Assembly: GCF_004353825.1 (NCBI RefSeq)
Contig: NZ_SMNA01000003.1
Coordinates: 434,001-498,000, forward strand
Source of the DNA: Occultella glacieicola
Lineage (GTDB): Bacteria > Actinomycetota > Actinomycetes > Actinomycetales > Beutenbergiaceae
Length of the DNA stretch: 64,000 nucleotides
Reading direction: 5' to 3'
Part shown: in pieces, positions 9,017 through 20,037 of the stretch
Layout: each line of letters begins with the position of its first letter
Position numbering within the stretch: position 1 is the stretch's first letter
Notes under the pieces: model-generated
Told to the model about the DNA's origin: nothing
Database searches by the model: none
The model's input: the letters and a program-made list of their open reading frames with translations, nothing else
Made by a program: the position numbers and the translations under genes

Positions 9017-9067
9017 CTGCCTCGCCGACGGACGCACTGCCTCACCGCAAGATGTGCTGCCTCACCG
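9017..9067. repeat. Three CTGCCTCRCCG motifs at exact 20-bp spacing
   Basis: CTGCCTCGCCG at 9017-9027, CTGCCTCACCG at 9037-9047 and 9057-9067. The phase is 20 bp, close to two helical turns. It lies upstream of the glycosylase gene and downstream of hpf. It could be a regulator array or part of a dispersed intergenic repeat. Confidence 0.5.
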
Positions 9068-9088
9068 CGCCGTGGATGGCGACGCACG

Positions 9089-9123
9089 CGCGGCGGGCCC
9101 GAGGGGTCCTCGGGCCCGCCGCG
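9089..9123. terminator. Strong terminator hairpin downstream of hpf
   Basis: A 16-bp perfect stem (9089-9104 with 9108-9123) closing a 3-nt loop, 19 bp beyond the hpf stop on the minus strand. It is by far the strongest short hairpin in this region. Confidence 0.75.
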
Positions 9124-9141
9124 GTCGGGAGTGGGCGCCGG

Positions 9142-9792
9142 TCAGGCGGTCGCCGCCGTCAGGGCCTGCGCCTCGTAGTTCAGGCGGATCACCCCGTAGG
9201 TCCAGCCGCGCCGGTTGTACACGACGCACGGTTGCTTCGTCTCGGCATCCACGAACAGGTAGAAGGGGTGCCCGACGAGTTCCATCTCGGCGAGGGCTTG
9301 GTCCACCGTCATCGGCTCGGTGTCATGCACCTTCTGCCGGATCACGACCGGGGAGTCGCCCAGTTGGGCCTCCACGGCCACACCGGTCTCGGTGGGCGGC
9401 GTGGGGGTCATCGAGATCTCGTCGTCCTCGACCGCGTCGGGGGCGGCCTCCACGGGCTCGGGCGCCGGTGGCGTGCCGTTGCGGCCGTGGTGGGACTTGC
9501 GCCGGTCACGGGCCCGGCGCAGTCGTTCGAAGAGCTTGCCGGCGGCGAGGTCGAGGGCGGCGTACCGGTCCGGTGCGCTCGCCTCGGCGCGGACAATGGG
9601 GCCCTTCGCGCGGACGGTCAGCTCGACCCGCTCGGCCCGGTCGGCCAGACGGGGGTTGTTCTCGTGCGTCACCTCGACGTCGACCCTCTGCGCGTAGGGC
9701 GAGAACTGCCCCACCTTCGAGAGCTTGTCCTCCACGTGCGACCTGAAGCGCTCGGGCACTTCGGTGTGGCGGCTCACAACAACGATCTCCAT
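9142..9792 (-). CDS. hpf: Ribosome hibernation promoting factor, long form (HPF/RaiA)
   Basis: 216 residues. The N-terminal S30AE domain (about 1-105) begins MEIVVVSRHTEVPERFRSHV and includes the basic LERLRRARDRRKSH region. An acidic Pro-rich linker (about 115-155) follows. The C-terminal dimerisation domain (about 160-215) has PFYLFVDAETKQPCVVYNRRGWTYGVIRL. Long-form HPF dimerises 70S ribosomes into 100S particles in stationary phase. ATG 9792 has GGAGG about 7 nt upstream. The gene has its own terminator at 9089-9123. The long 5' region carries a candidate leaderless small ORF and a hairpin. Confidence 0.95.
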   Translation of the reverse strand: MEIVVVSRHTEVPERFRSHVEDKLSKVGQFSPYAQRVDVEVTHENNPRLADRAERVELTVRAKGPIVRAEASAPDRYAALDLAAGKLFERLRRARDRRKSHHGRNGTPPAPEPVEAAPDAVEDDEISMTPTPPTETGVAVEAQLGDSPVVIRQKVHDTEPMTVDQALAEMELVGHPFYLFVDAETKQPCVVYNRRGWTYGVIRLNYEAQALTAATA

Positions 9793-9907
9793 GACGTCCT
9801 CCGGTTCGAGAGAGTGTGGCCGAGACCTCTTTCCTGGGGGTCCTGCGGCCAGGGCGGTGGCGCGTCCGACCCTTCTCAGCGGTCGGTGCGCAGTCTGGGA
9901 CTTGGCC

Positions 9908-9985
9908 TCACCTCCCCGCACTCCGGTCCGCGAACACAGAAGGCGAGGGTCGCGCCGTGCGCCCCTCGCCTGCGTTGTGCTCCAT
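9908..9985 (-). CDS. Candidate leaderless 25-codon small ORF in the hpf 5' region
   Basis: An ATG at 9985 starts exactly 6 nt after a TAGCGT box (9997-9992), the spacing seen at other leaderless starts in this window. It encodes MEHNAGEGRTARPSPSVFAD plus five residues, then TGA. A hairpin (9941-9971) lies inside it. It could be a leader peptide controlling hpf or simply chance; no conservation data are available. Confidence 0.25.
   Translation of the reverse strand: MEHNAGEGRTARPSPSVFADRSAGR
9941..9971. terminator. Hairpin between comF and hpf
   Basis: AGGCGAGGG pairs with CCCTCGCCT, and an inner GCGC/GCGC stem closes a 3-nt loop. It lies about 60 bp past the comF stop on the minus strand, so it may terminate comF. 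If the TAGCGT promoter at 9992-9997 is used, it would instead be a structure in the hpf leader. Confidence 0.45.
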
Positions 9986-10029
9986 GACCTGACGCTAGTC
10001 CACTGAGCCACGATCCGATAGGCGGAAGG

Positions 10030-10785
10030 TCATGGGTCGGCGCGCCAGGTGGTGCTACCGGGCCGTGGGGTCGCCAGCAGGGTGAAGGCGCCCAGCACCT
10101 GCGCACCGGCAGCGGTGAGCGCATCGCGGGCCGCGGCGAGGGTGGCGCCGGTGGTGACGACGTCGTCGACGAGCACGCACGAAGCCCCGTCCGGTAGGTC
10201 CGCGACCAGGTGGACCGCGCGCGCGGAGCGGCCGCGGGCCACCGCGCCGAGCCGGTGGGAACTGCCGCCACGTCGGCGCAGCACGTCGACCACCCAGACC
10301 GGGCGGGCCCGGCCCCGGTCGGCCAGGCCACTGCTCAGCCCGGCCGCGACCGCGTCGGCGAGGTCCCCGACGACGAACCTGCGCGCGAGCCGGCGCCGCC
10401 AGCCGGACGGCGCCGGGACCACGAGAACCGGTCCGTTTCCCAGCGCCCCGCCCAGGTACTCGGCCAGCCGGACCCCGCCCACGGTCCCGACGCCGGCCAG
10501 TTCGGTCGCGAGGTCGGGGCGGACCCCGGTCTTCCAGGCCAGCACGAGCCGCCGGGAGCCGGCGGCATACGGGGCGAGCGCCCAGGTCGGCAGTCCGAGT
10601 ACCGGCGGTCCGGTGCCGCCCACGTCCCGGGCCGAGAGGTGGACCGTGTCCTCCTCGCACCGTCGCGGCGCGGCGAGCAGCGGCGCCCGGCAGCGCGCGC
10701 ACAGGTTTGTGTCGTGCGCACCGCACCCCGGGCACTCGACGGGCAGCACGAGGGCGAGCACGTCGGTGAGTACCTGACCGAACAC
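10030..10785 (-). CDS. comF: ComF family protein (zinc-finger phosphoribosyltransferase-like)
   Basis: 251 residues. The N-terminal four-cysteine zinc knuckle is CPGCGAHDTNLCARC (Cys 18, 21, 28, 31). The C-terminal type I phosphoribosyltransferase fold ends with the PRPP loop VLVDDVVTTGATLAAA near residue 205. ComF proteins belong to the natural-competence DNA-uptake machinery and are kept in many actinobacteria not known to be competent. GTG 10785 is the first plausible start before the zinc finger. It is 106 bp downstream of lpqB on the same strand. No ComFA helicase is present. Confidence 0.85.
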   Translation of the reverse strand: MFGQVLTDVLALVLPVECPGCGAHDTNLCARCRAPLLAAPRRCEEDTVHLSARDVGGTGPPVLGLPTWALAPYAAGSRRLVLAWKTGVRPDLATELAGVGTVGGVRLAEYLGGALGNGPVLVVPAPSGWRRRLARRFVVGDLADAVAAGLSSGLADRGRARPVWVVDVLRRRGGSSHRLGAVARGRSARAVHLVADLPDGASCVLVDDVVTTGATLAAARDALTAAGAQVLGAFTLLATPRPGSTTWRADP

Positions 10786-10891
10786 CGGACCAGCAGAACC
10801 CGCCCGCCCGGGGCGGTTCCGCCGTCGGGCCCGGTCTGTGGACGCCCGCGCATCGGCGCGTCGAGGCGCGGGCTCGACGGCGTCGGCCGGG

Positions 10892-12598
10892 TCAGCCCGG
10901 GAACGTCGGGTCGCGCACCGGCTGCAGGTCCGGCACCAGCCGCCAGCCGTTGCCCGAGCGGGCGTACAGGTCGCCCCCCGTGGTGGCCAGGTACAGCTCG
11001 CGCTCGCCGCGCGCGGCCGCGATCGTGGCGGCGTCGGGCACGGTCGGCAGCGACCGCGTGGGCTCGCCGCCGAGGGTGACCAGATGCGCGCTGATGGTCC
11101 CGCCGCTGGCCCCGAGCACCGCGAGCGTGTACTCATCGACCCAGACCACCTCGGTGGCCGACGTCATCGCCGGCGCCAGCGTCACCGGTGGGCCGAGCCG
11201 GATCGGCAGCCCGTCGGCGTCCCGGGTGATCGCGACCGCCTCCACGCGCACGGCACCGCCGCCGGTGTACACCACGGCCAGCCGGGTCCCGTCCCGGCTG
11301 ACCCGGATCGAGGCGATCTGCGTGCCGGCGAGCATCGGGGTCTCCACCGTGGCCGTGGCGCCGTCGGGGCGGGCCAGGAGCAGTTCGCCGGCGTTGTCGC
11401 GCTCCCCGGTCCAGACCCAGCCGTGCCGGTCGAAGGAGGGGTCGAGCAGCGCGGTGCCCTCGAGCAGGGTCACCGAGCCGGCGTCCGCGGTCGGCACCGT
11501 GATCAGGAACCGGTCGGCCGCGAGGGCAACCGCGGTGTCACCGTTATAGGGCAGGGCCGGGTCGGACGCGTCGATCCCGGTCAGCGGCGCCGCGCCCTCG
11601 ACCGGCGTCAGGGAGGTCCCGTTGAACCGCACCAGCGCGTCGCCGGAGAGCATGGTCGGCGCGGTACCGACGCCCGGGTTCAGGATGAGACCGAGTTCCA
11701 CCTCCGGGATCCGGAACGGCCGCGAGTCGACGAGGATCTCGACGTCCTGGACCTGCGGCAGGGCAGTGAGGGTGGCCCGGATCTGGGCCTGGAGACGGGC
11801 CCGGTCGGTGGTCCCGGCGACGGAGATGTCCTCGGTGACATCCACCGTCGCGGTGCCGGCGGACACCGGCACGGTGTCGAGGGTGAGCGCGGTGCCGCTC
11901 GGGATCGCACTGATCACCCCGGTGCTGAGCCATTCCACCGGTCCGCCGAGCAACGCGTTCATGGCGTAGGTGGCGGTGTTGCGGGCCGGGAAGAACCGCA
12001 TGTCCGGCACCAGCATGGTCGCGTCCGGGGACAGGAAATACAGCGGCGTGCTGCGGTACTGCGAGCCGAAGTTGACGTCGGAGATGAGCACGCCGTCGGG
12101 CAGGGTCTCGATGCGCCACTGATCCTCGTCGTCCTGGACCAGGTGGAACTCCTGGGTGGTCTCGGTGCCCGGCCGGGCCTCGGTGTACACCCCGGTCGGG
12201 TCGACCGTGCCGGCGACCGTGGCCCGGACGGCCACCGAGCCGTCGTCCCCGTCGACGACATCCAGGGAGGCGCCGCCGGAGTAGATCACCACCCCACCGC
12301 TCGGGTCCCACTGGTCGACACCCTCCGTGGTGAGGAACTTGCGGGCCACGGTGAAGTTGTCGACCAGCCCGCCCGCACTGCCGGCCAGGAACCCACGGAC
12401 GATCTCGGTAGGCGGCGCATCCGGCCTCGGGTCCTCGGCGGACAGCACGATGCCGCTGGTGTCCGGGGCCGCCTCCACGCCCCGCTGCACGGCGCCCCGG
12501 GTCGGCAGGCTGGCACAGCCCGCCATGGCAAGGGCAAGGACGAGGAGGATGACGACGGCGGAACTCGCCCGCCGGGTCGTCGTCGCCTTCGGGTTCAT
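10892..12598 (-). CDS. lpqB: Lipoprotein LpqB, MtrAB accessory
   Basis: 568 residues beginning with a lipoprotein signal peptide: basic MNPKATTTRRAS, a hydrophobic stretch, then lipobox MAGC with the modified Cys near residue 29. A GerMN-like domain (about 180-330) and a C-terminal beta-propeller-like region (about 340-565) follow. LpqB sits outside the membrane and in mycobacteria modulates the sensor kinase MtrB. The ATG overlaps the mtrB stop by 4 bp (ATGA), so the two are translationally coupled. Confidence 0.93.
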   Translation of the reverse strand: MNPKATTTRRASSAVVILLVLALAMAGCASLPTRGAVQRGVEAAPDTSGIVLSAEDPRPDAPPTEIVRGFLAGSAGGLVDNFTVARKFLTTEGVDQWDPSGGVVIYSGGASLDVVDGDDGSVAVRATVAGTVDPTGVYTEARPGTETTQEFHLVQDDEDQWRIETLPDGVLISDVNFGSQYRSTPLYFLSPDATMLVPDMRFFPARNTATYAMNALLGGPVEWLSTGVISAIPSGTALTLDTVPVSAGTATVDVTEDISVAGTTDRARLQAQIRATLTALPQVQDVEILVDSRPFRIPEVELGLILNPGVGTAPTMLSGDALVRFNGTSLTPVEGAAPLTGIDASDPALPYNGDTAVALAADRFLITVPTADAGSVTLLEGTALLDPSFDRHGWVWTGERDNAGELLLARPDGATATVETPMLAGTQIASIRVSRDGTRLAVVYTGGGAVRVEAVAITRDADGLPIRLGPPVTLAPAMTSATEVVWVDEYTLAVLGASGGTISAHLVTLGGEPTRSLPTVPDAATIAAARGERELYLATTGGDLYARSGNGWRLVPDLQPVRDPTFPG

Positions 12599-14355
12599 CC
12601 CTTGGCCTCCTCGTGACTGGTGGAGGGCTCCGGGTGCAGGTCGGGCAGGGCCGCCGGGTTCGCGGCTGAGGAGTCCTCGGGTGGCTCGAGCTCCGGTTCG
12701 GACCGGACCTCGCGCAGGGGGATCGGTTTGGCGGCGATGTCCAGGCCGGCCCGGCGGGGCAGCGTGAGCCGGAACGCGGCCCCCTCCCCCGGGCTCCCCC
12801 ACGCCTCCAGGTCCCCGCCGTGCAGGCGCGCGTCCTCGAGGGAGATGGCCAGGCCGAGGCCGGTTCCGCCCAGGGTGCGTGCCCGGGCCGGGTCCGCCCG
12901 CCAGAACCGGTCGAACACGTGCTCGGCCTCCGGTGCCGTCATGCCGATGCCGTGGTCACGGACCACGACCGCCACGGCGCGGGCGTTCACACCCACGCGC
13001 ACGTCGATCGGCTCCCCTTCGCCGTGCTCGATGGCGTTCACGATGAGGTTGCGCAGGACCCGCTCGACGCGACGTTGATCGATATCGGCGGTGGCGGCGA
13101 TGGCGGGCAGGTCGAGGACGACCTCGGAGCCACGGTTCTGGGCGAGCGGGGCGGTCAGGTCCACGACCCGGCGGACCACCTCCCGCACGTCGACCCCCTC
13201 GGCCTCGAGGGTCGCGGCCCCGGCGTCGAAGCGGGAGATCTCCAGGAGGTCGGCGAGGAGTTCCTCGAACCGGTCCAGCTGGGCCTGCAGCAGTTCGGCC
13301 GAACGCGCCTGCCCGGGGGTGAAGTCACCGCGGGCCTGGTACAGCACCTCCGAGGCCATCCGCACGGTGGTCAGTGGGGTCCGCAACTCGTGGGAGACGT
13401 CGGAGACGAACCGCTGCTGCATGTGGGACAGGTTCGCCATCCGTTCGATCTGGTCCTGCAGGCTGGCGGCCATCTCGTTGAACGACCGCCCGAGCAGGGC
13501 CAGCTCGTCGTCGCCGCGCACCTGCATGCGCTCGGTGAGGTGGCCGTCGGCGAGCCGCCCCGCCGTGCGGGCCGCCTGCTCCACCGGGTCCAGGACCTGC
13601 CGGGTCAGGTACCAGGCCATCGCGAGCAGGAGCACCACCAGGCTGACCGCGCCGACGGCGAGCACCCCCTGGAGCAGGTCGAGGTTCTGTTGTTCGGCAC
13701 CGAGGCTGTAGATCAGGTACAGCTCGTAGTCACCGGCGAGCGGGAGCGTGACCGCCGAGCCCACCGCGATCCCCGGGGTGAGGCCACCGTCGGACCGCGG
13801 GATGCCGACGGACTGCCAGGCCTGGAAGTCCTCGGTCTGGACCCGCTCGCGCAGTTCCGGGGAGATCAGGGGTCGCAGCGAGTCGTTCGTCGAGGGGTCG
13901 AGGATCACCGCCGGGGATCCCGGGGAGCGCATCAGGAACACGCCGGAACTGCCCACGGAGGTCTCCTGCAGTCCCGAGACCATGTCGGTGGCCAGCTGCT
14001 GGACCTCCTGGGCCGAGGAGACCGTCGACGCGTCGAACTGGCCCTGGGCCAGTTCCGCCCGGGTCGCGGCGTCGGAGAGCACCTGGTCGCGGCGGTCGTC
14101 GAACAGCCCGTCGCGGATCTGCGCGGACAGCAGCAGGCCGAGCAGGGCCAGCGCGATCACGCCGACGGCCACCGTGGTGCTGGCCACGCGCAGGCGCAGC
14201 GAGCCGCGCCACACCCGCAACGCCAGCCGGACCCGGACCCGGAGCACCCGTCGCCACCGTTCGGCGTGGTGTCGCACCCTGGCGAACCAGTCATCCCGGC
14301 GGCCGGGCGTGGGGGCGTCGCCGGGCGGGTGCGCCCCGCGCGCCGCATCGGTCAT
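12595..14355 (-). CDS. mtrB: Two-component sensor histidine kinase MtrB
   Basis: 586 residues. Transmembrane helix 1 lies at about 53-77, an extracytoplasmic sensor domain at about 78-215, helix 2 at about 218-240, and HAMP at about 242-295. The HisKA motif SDVSHELRTPLTT has its phospho-His near residue 321. The HATPase_c region carries GIGM, then RFWRADPARARTLGGTGLGLAI, followed by a Pro/Glu-rich tail. MtrB phosphorylates MtrA, which coordinates cell-wall and DNA-replication genes. Four-bp overlaps with mtrA and lpqB mark one operon. Confidence 0.96.
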   Translation of the reverse strand: MTDAARGAHPPGDAPTPGRRDDWFARVRHHAERWRRVLRVRVRLALRVWRGSLRLRVASTTVAVGVIALALLGLLLSAQIRDGLFDDRRDQVLSDAATRAELAQGQFDASTVSSAQEVQQLATDMVSGLQETSVGSSGVFLMRSPGSPAVILDPSTNDSLRPLISPELRERVQTEDFQAWQSVGIPRSDGGLTPGIAVGSAVTLPLAGDYELYLIYSLGAEQQNLDLLQGVLAVGAVSLVVLLLAMAWYLTRQVLDPVEQAARTAGRLADGHLTERMQVRGDDELALLGRSFNEMAASLQDQIERMANLSHMQQRFVSDVSHELRTPLTTVRMASEVLYQARGDFTPGQARSAELLQAQLDRFEELLADLLEISRFDAGAATLEAEGVDVREVVRRVVDLTAPLAQNRGSEVVLDLPAIAATADIDQRRVERVLRNLIVNAIEHGEGEPIDVRVGVNARAVAVVVRDHGIGMTAPEAEHVFDRFWRADPARARTLGGTGLGLAISLEDARLHGGDLEAWGSPGEGAAFRLTLPRRAGLDIAAKPIPLREVRSEPELEPPEDSSAANPAALPDLHPEPSTSHEEAKG

Positions 14356-15035
14356 CGCACCGGGGTGCCGGCCCGGTATCCGACTCCGCGCACGGTCACC
14401 ACGACCTCCGGGTTCTCCGGGTCCTTCTCGACCTTGGCGCGCAGCCGCTGGACGTGCACGTTGACGAGCCGGGTGTCGGCCTGGTGCCGGTAGCCCCAGA
14501 CCTGCTCCAGCAGAACCTCACGGGAGAACACCTGCCACGGCTTGCGGGCCAGGGCCACGATCAGGTCGAACTCCAGCGGGGTCAGGTTGATGGTCTCCCC
14601 GTCCCGTGTGACCCGGTGCCCGGGCACGTCGATCGCCAGGTCCGCAATCAGCAACTGCTCGGTGCCCTGGGTCTCGCCGTGGCGCAGCCTCGCCCGGATC
14701 CGGGCGACCAGCTCGGTGGGCTTGAACGGCTTCGCGATGTAGTCGTCGGCGCCCGCCTCAAGCCCCTTGACCACGTCGGTGGTGTCGCTCTTGGCGGTGA
14801 GCATGACGATCGGCACCCCGGACTCGGCGCGGATCCGCCGGCAGATCTCGATGCCGTCCATGCCCGGCAGCATCAGGTCCAGCAGGACCAGATCGGGTTC
14901 GACGGAGCGGAACGCCTCCATCGCCTTCGCGCCGTCGGCGCAGAAGGATGCCTCGAAGTTCTCCGACTGCAGGACGATCCCGATCATCTCCGACAGGGCG
15001 GCGTCATCATCGACCACGAGCACGCGTGCATTCAT
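14352..15035 (-). CDS. mtrA: Response regulator MtrA
   Basis: 227 residues of OmpR/PhoB type. The receiver domain (about 1-115) has VVDDDAALSEM, the phosphorylation site LVLLDLMLPGMDG, the switch Thr in VIMLTAK-type VPIVMLTAKSD, and KPFKPTELVAR. The winged-helix DNA-binding domain (about 130-225) has LTPLEFDLIVALARKP and RLVNVHVQRLRAKVEKDP. ATG 15035 (MNARVLVVDDD) matches family length. MtrA controls resuscitation-factor and peptidoglycan hydrolase genes in mycobacteria. It is the first gene of mtrA-mtrB-lpqB. Confidence 0.97.
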   Translation of the reverse strand: MNARVLVVDDDAALSEMIGIVLQSENFEASFCADGAKAMEAFRSVEPDLVLLDLMLPGMDGIEICRRIRAESGVPIVMLTAKSDTTDVVKGLEAGADDYIAKPFKPTELVARIRARLRHGETQGTEQLLIADLAIDVPGHRVTRDGETINLTPLEFDLIVALARKPWQVFSREVLLEQVWGYRHQADTRLVNVHVQRLRAKVEKDPENPEVVVTVRGVGYRAGTPVR

Positions 15036-15132
15036 GCGCCCTATCGTGACACCTTCTGCCAGGAGTGGGTGTGAGGTGTGCACATGCAAAGATGATTGCG
15101 GCGCACCGGCGACGAAGGAGAAAGACCATCCC

Positions 15133-16323
15133 ATGACCGACCGTGAAGAGCCCACACCACCTCGACCCGACCCGGCCGGGTCCGGGCCGACGGGCTGGGG
15201 CGACGTCACCCCCGGCGGTTACGGGACGCCTCCGAACCAGCCGGCCGGACGGGGCCAGGCCGGCGGCTACGGCGCGCCGAACCAGCCGGGCCAGTACCCG
15301 ACGCCGCCACCCGGACCGGGAGCACCGCCGCCGTCGGGCTCCTACGGCCAGTACGGGCCCGTGGACCCGGGCGCGAACATGATGCCGCTCGGGCCCGCGC
15401 CACAACCCGGGATCATCCCGCTGCGACCGCTCACCCTCGGCGAGATCTACGACGGTGCGTTCCGCTCGATCCGGGCGAACCCGACCGTGATGTTCGTGCT
15501 CGCCGCCATCGTGGTCGCGGTCCTCGGCGTGATCCAGGCGATCGCCACCTGGGGCACGTTCGAGCAGTTGAACGAGATGCTCGGCAACTTCGATCCGACG
15601 GCCTCCGACGCCGAGGCCCTCGACGACCTCACCGCGACCCTGCAGTCGCAGCTGCTCGCCACCGGCGTCTCCGGGCTCCTCTCGTTCGTGGTCTCGACCG
15701 TCCTGACCGGGGTCCTGATCCACTCGGTGAGCCAGTCCGTGATCGGCCGGAAGATGAGTCTCGGCGACGTGTGGCAGGCGATCAAGCCGCAGATCGGACG
15801 CTTGCTGCTGCTCACCCTGGTCATCCTGCTGCTGGTGGCGCTCGTGACCTTCGTGTTCGTCGGCGTCATCGTGCTGGCGGCCACATCCGGTTCGCTCAGC
15901 GTGATCGCCGTGGTGGGGATCCTCGGGGTGCTGGCGCTCATCGCGGCCCTGGCGTTCGTGGTCACCGTCACGCTGCTGGCAACCCCGGTGCTGGTGCTCG
16001 AGCGGGCCGGCGTCATCGCCGCGCTGAAGCGGTCCTGGCGGCTCACCCTGCCGACGTTCTGGCGGGTGTTCGGCATCTACCTGCTGACCACGATCCTGAT
16101 CGGCATCCTGTCCCAGATCATCACCTACCCACTGCAACTGATCGGGCAGGCGGTCGGCGGCTTCGGCACGCTCACGACCGTCCTCACGCTCCTCGGCGGC
16201 GTGATCGCCTCAGCCCTGACGACGCCGTTCCTGGCCGCGGTCGTGGCCCTGCTGTATATCGACATCCGGATCCGCACCGAGGCCCTGGACGTGGACCTCG
16301 CCGCGGCCGCCGAGGCGCCATGA
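15133..16323 (+). CDS. Multi-pass membrane protein with Pro/Gly-rich N-terminus (GPDPase-membrane-domain-like)
   Basis: 396 residues. The first ~95 are disordered and rich in Pro, Gly, Gln and Tyr (GYGAPNQPGQYPTPPPGP). About six transmembrane helices follow, opening with PLRPLTLGEIYDGAFRSIRANP, the usual entry of the glycerophosphodiester phosphodiesterase membrane-domain family. AAGGAG (15116-15121) supports ATG 15133. It heads an operon with DUF4129, DUF4350, MoxR and DUF58 (ATGA overlap with the next gene). Related operons are thought to act in envelope or secretion-linked processes; the exact function is unknown. Confidence 0.75.
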   Translation: MTDREEPTPPRPDPAGSGPTGWGDVTPGGYGTPPNQPAGRGQAGGYGAPNQPGQYPTPPPGPGAPPPSGSYGQYGPVDPGANMMPLGPAPQPGIIPLRPLTLGEIYDGAFRSIRANPTVMFVLAAIVVAVLGVIQAIATWGTFEQLNEMLGNFDPTASDAEALDDLTATLQSQLLATGVSGLLSFVVSTVLTGVLIHSVSQSVIGRKMSLGDVWQAIKPQIGRLLLLTLVILLLVALVTFVFVGVIVLAATSGSLSVIAVVGILGVLALIAALAFVVTVTLLATPVLVLERAGVIAALKRSWRLTLPTFWRVFGIYLLTTILIGILSQIITYPLQLIGQAVGGFGTLTTVLTLLGGVIASALTTPFLAAVVALLYIDIRIRTEALDVDLAAAAEAP

Positions 16324-17021
16324 TCGCAGTGCCGGCGGCGGGGGCCCGGCTGGCGAACCTTCTACGTGAGGTCCCGCTCGACCCCTCGGCGGACGAGGCC
16401 CGGGAGTGGGCCGAGGCCGAGCTCGCCAAGGCCATCTACAACAATGAGCCGAGCCTGTGGGACCGGTTCCTGATGTGGCTGGGCGACCTGTGGGCGCGGA
16501 TCACCGAGGCGAACACGGCCCTCGGCCCGATCTTCCTGCCGCTGGTGATCCTGCTCGTGGTCGGTGTCATCGTCGCGGTCGTGCTGCTGGTCGGCGGTCC
16601 GGTCCGACGGCGTAGGTTGCGCGGATCGGAAGGGGGCAGTTTCGACGTGCTCGACGGGGACAGCCGGGACGCGCGGTCGCTGCGGGCGGCGGCGGACGCC
16701 GCTGCCGCCGCGGGCGACCACGCGCTGGCCGTCCTGGAACGGTTCCGCGCGATCGTCCGGTCCCTGGACGAGCGAGCGATCCTCGAGGACCGGCTCGGGC
16801 GGACGGCGCGCGAGGCCGCCGGCGCGGCCGGCGAACGCCTGCCCGCGTGCGCCGACGACCTGCACCGCGCCGCGGACCTGTTCGACCAGGTCTGCTACGG
16901 ACACGTGGACCCGACCGAACGCGAGGATGCCTGGCTGCGTGAGGTCGACCGGACGGTCGCGGCCACCAGGCCCACCCGGGTCCGGTCCACCCCCGCCGAC
17001 GACTGGGCGGCGGCCCGATGA
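16320..17021 (+). CDS. DUF4129 domain membrane protein
   Basis: 233 residues. A cytoplasmic or periplasmic helical N-terminus (AREWAEAELAKAIYNNEPSL) precedes a single transmembrane helix at about 72-97 (IFLPLVILLVVGVIVAVVLL). The DUF4129 core (about 125-210) follows, with ALAVLERFRAIVRSLDERAI and ADLFDQVCYGHVDPT. The domain is found next to MoxR ATPases and transglutaminase-like proteins. It is coupled by 4-bp overlaps at both ends. Confidence 0.82.
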   Translation: MIAVPAAGARLANLLREVPLDPSADEAREWAEAELAKAIYNNEPSLWDRFLMWLGDLWARITEANTALGPIFLPLVILLVVGVIVAVVLLVGGPVRRRRLRGSEGGSFDVLDGDSRDARSLRAAADAAAAAGDHALAVLERFRAIVRSLDERAILEDRLGRTAREAAGAAGERLPACADDLHRAADLFDQVCYGHVDPTEREDAWLREVDRTVAATRPTRVRSTPADDWAAAR

Positions 17022-18264
17022 GCGCCCCCGCCGCCGCGGCGGACCCGGCCGGCCGGCCGGCCCCGACGATCGAGGCGCGCGGGCGACGCGTCGACGCCGG
17101 CGGTCACGGCCCTGACGGCGCTGCCGGCACACCCGGCACGCCCCGGGCGCCCGAGCGCGAGAACCGCCGGACCGTGATCATCGTCGCGGCCGCCGTGGTG
17201 CTCCTGGTCCTCGCGGCGCTGGCCCTCGGGCGTGGCGGCCAGTCCCGCTCCGACCTCCCGCTGGCCCCGAACAATCCCGAACCCGGCGGCGCCCGGGCAG
17301 CCGCGCAGATCCTCGGCGAGCACGGCGTCGACGTGACCCTGGTCCGTCGGACCGCGGACGTGCTGGCCCAGGATCAGGCGGACACCACCCTCGTGATCGT
17401 CGGGGCGGACGAGCTGAGCTCCGACCAGCTGACCGCCCTCGCGGACACCCAGGCGGAGGTGGTTCTGCTCGGGCTCGGGTACGCCTCGATCACCGAGCTG
17501 ACGTCGACGGTCACGGTGACGGCCGGCGGCGCCCGGGCACCGCGCAGTTCCGACTGCGCGGACCCGGACGCCGAGGCCGCCGGGACCATCGACACCGCCG
17601 GACCGGGGATCACCGGGTCCGGCGCGGTCCAGACCTGCTTCGCGCTCGGTGAGGACGCCGGCGCCTACGCCGTCTGGGAGGAGTCCGGCCGCACCTGGCG
17701 CGCCCTGCCGAACGGGTTCCCGGCCACGAACGAAGGACTCGCCCTGGAGGGCAACGCCGCCCTCGTGCTGCGTGCCCTCGGCCAGCACGAGCAGCTCCTC
17801 TGGTACGTGCCGGACCCGAACGACCCGTTCACCCTCGACGACGATGCGTCCGCGCCGCAGACGTTCTTCCTTCCCGAGGCGGTCGTCTACCAGATCCTCG
17901 TGGTCGCCCTCGCCGTGGTGATCTGGCGCGGGCGCCGCCTCGGCCGGGTGGTCGTGGAGCCGTTGCCGGTCGTGGTGCGTGCCGCCGAGACCACGCGGGG
18001 GCGTGGCCGGCTGTACCGGCGCGCCGGCGCCCACGCCCATGCCGGCGCGGCGCTGCGGGCCGGGACCCTGGCCCGGGTCGGTTCCCGGATCGGGCTTCCC
18101 TCGGCGGCCGGGCCCGACCAGGTCATCGACGCGCTGGCCCGGGCGACCGGCCGCAGCCCAGGCGAACTCGAGCATCTCCTGTACGGACCACCCCCGACCG
18201 ACGACGACTCACTCGTCGCCCTCACCCAAGCCCTGGACACCATGGAAAGCGAGGTTCATCGCGC

Positions 18265-18268
<4 letters not shown>
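17018..18268 (+). CDS. DUF4350 domain membrane protein
   Basis: 416 residues. A transmembrane helix at about 48-66 (TVIIVAAAVVLLVLAALAL) is followed by an extracytoplasmic DUF4350 domain with GGARAAAQILGEHGVDVTLV and a loop with two Cys. A second transmembrane helix lies near 290-306 (ILVVALAVVIWRGRRL), then a cytoplasmic tail. This is the standard third gene of the operon and overlaps its neighbours by 4 bp each side. Molecular role unknown; it probably works with the MoxR ATPase. Confidence 0.82.
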
Positions 18269-20036
<1,768 letters not shown>

Positions 20037-20037
<1 letters not shown>

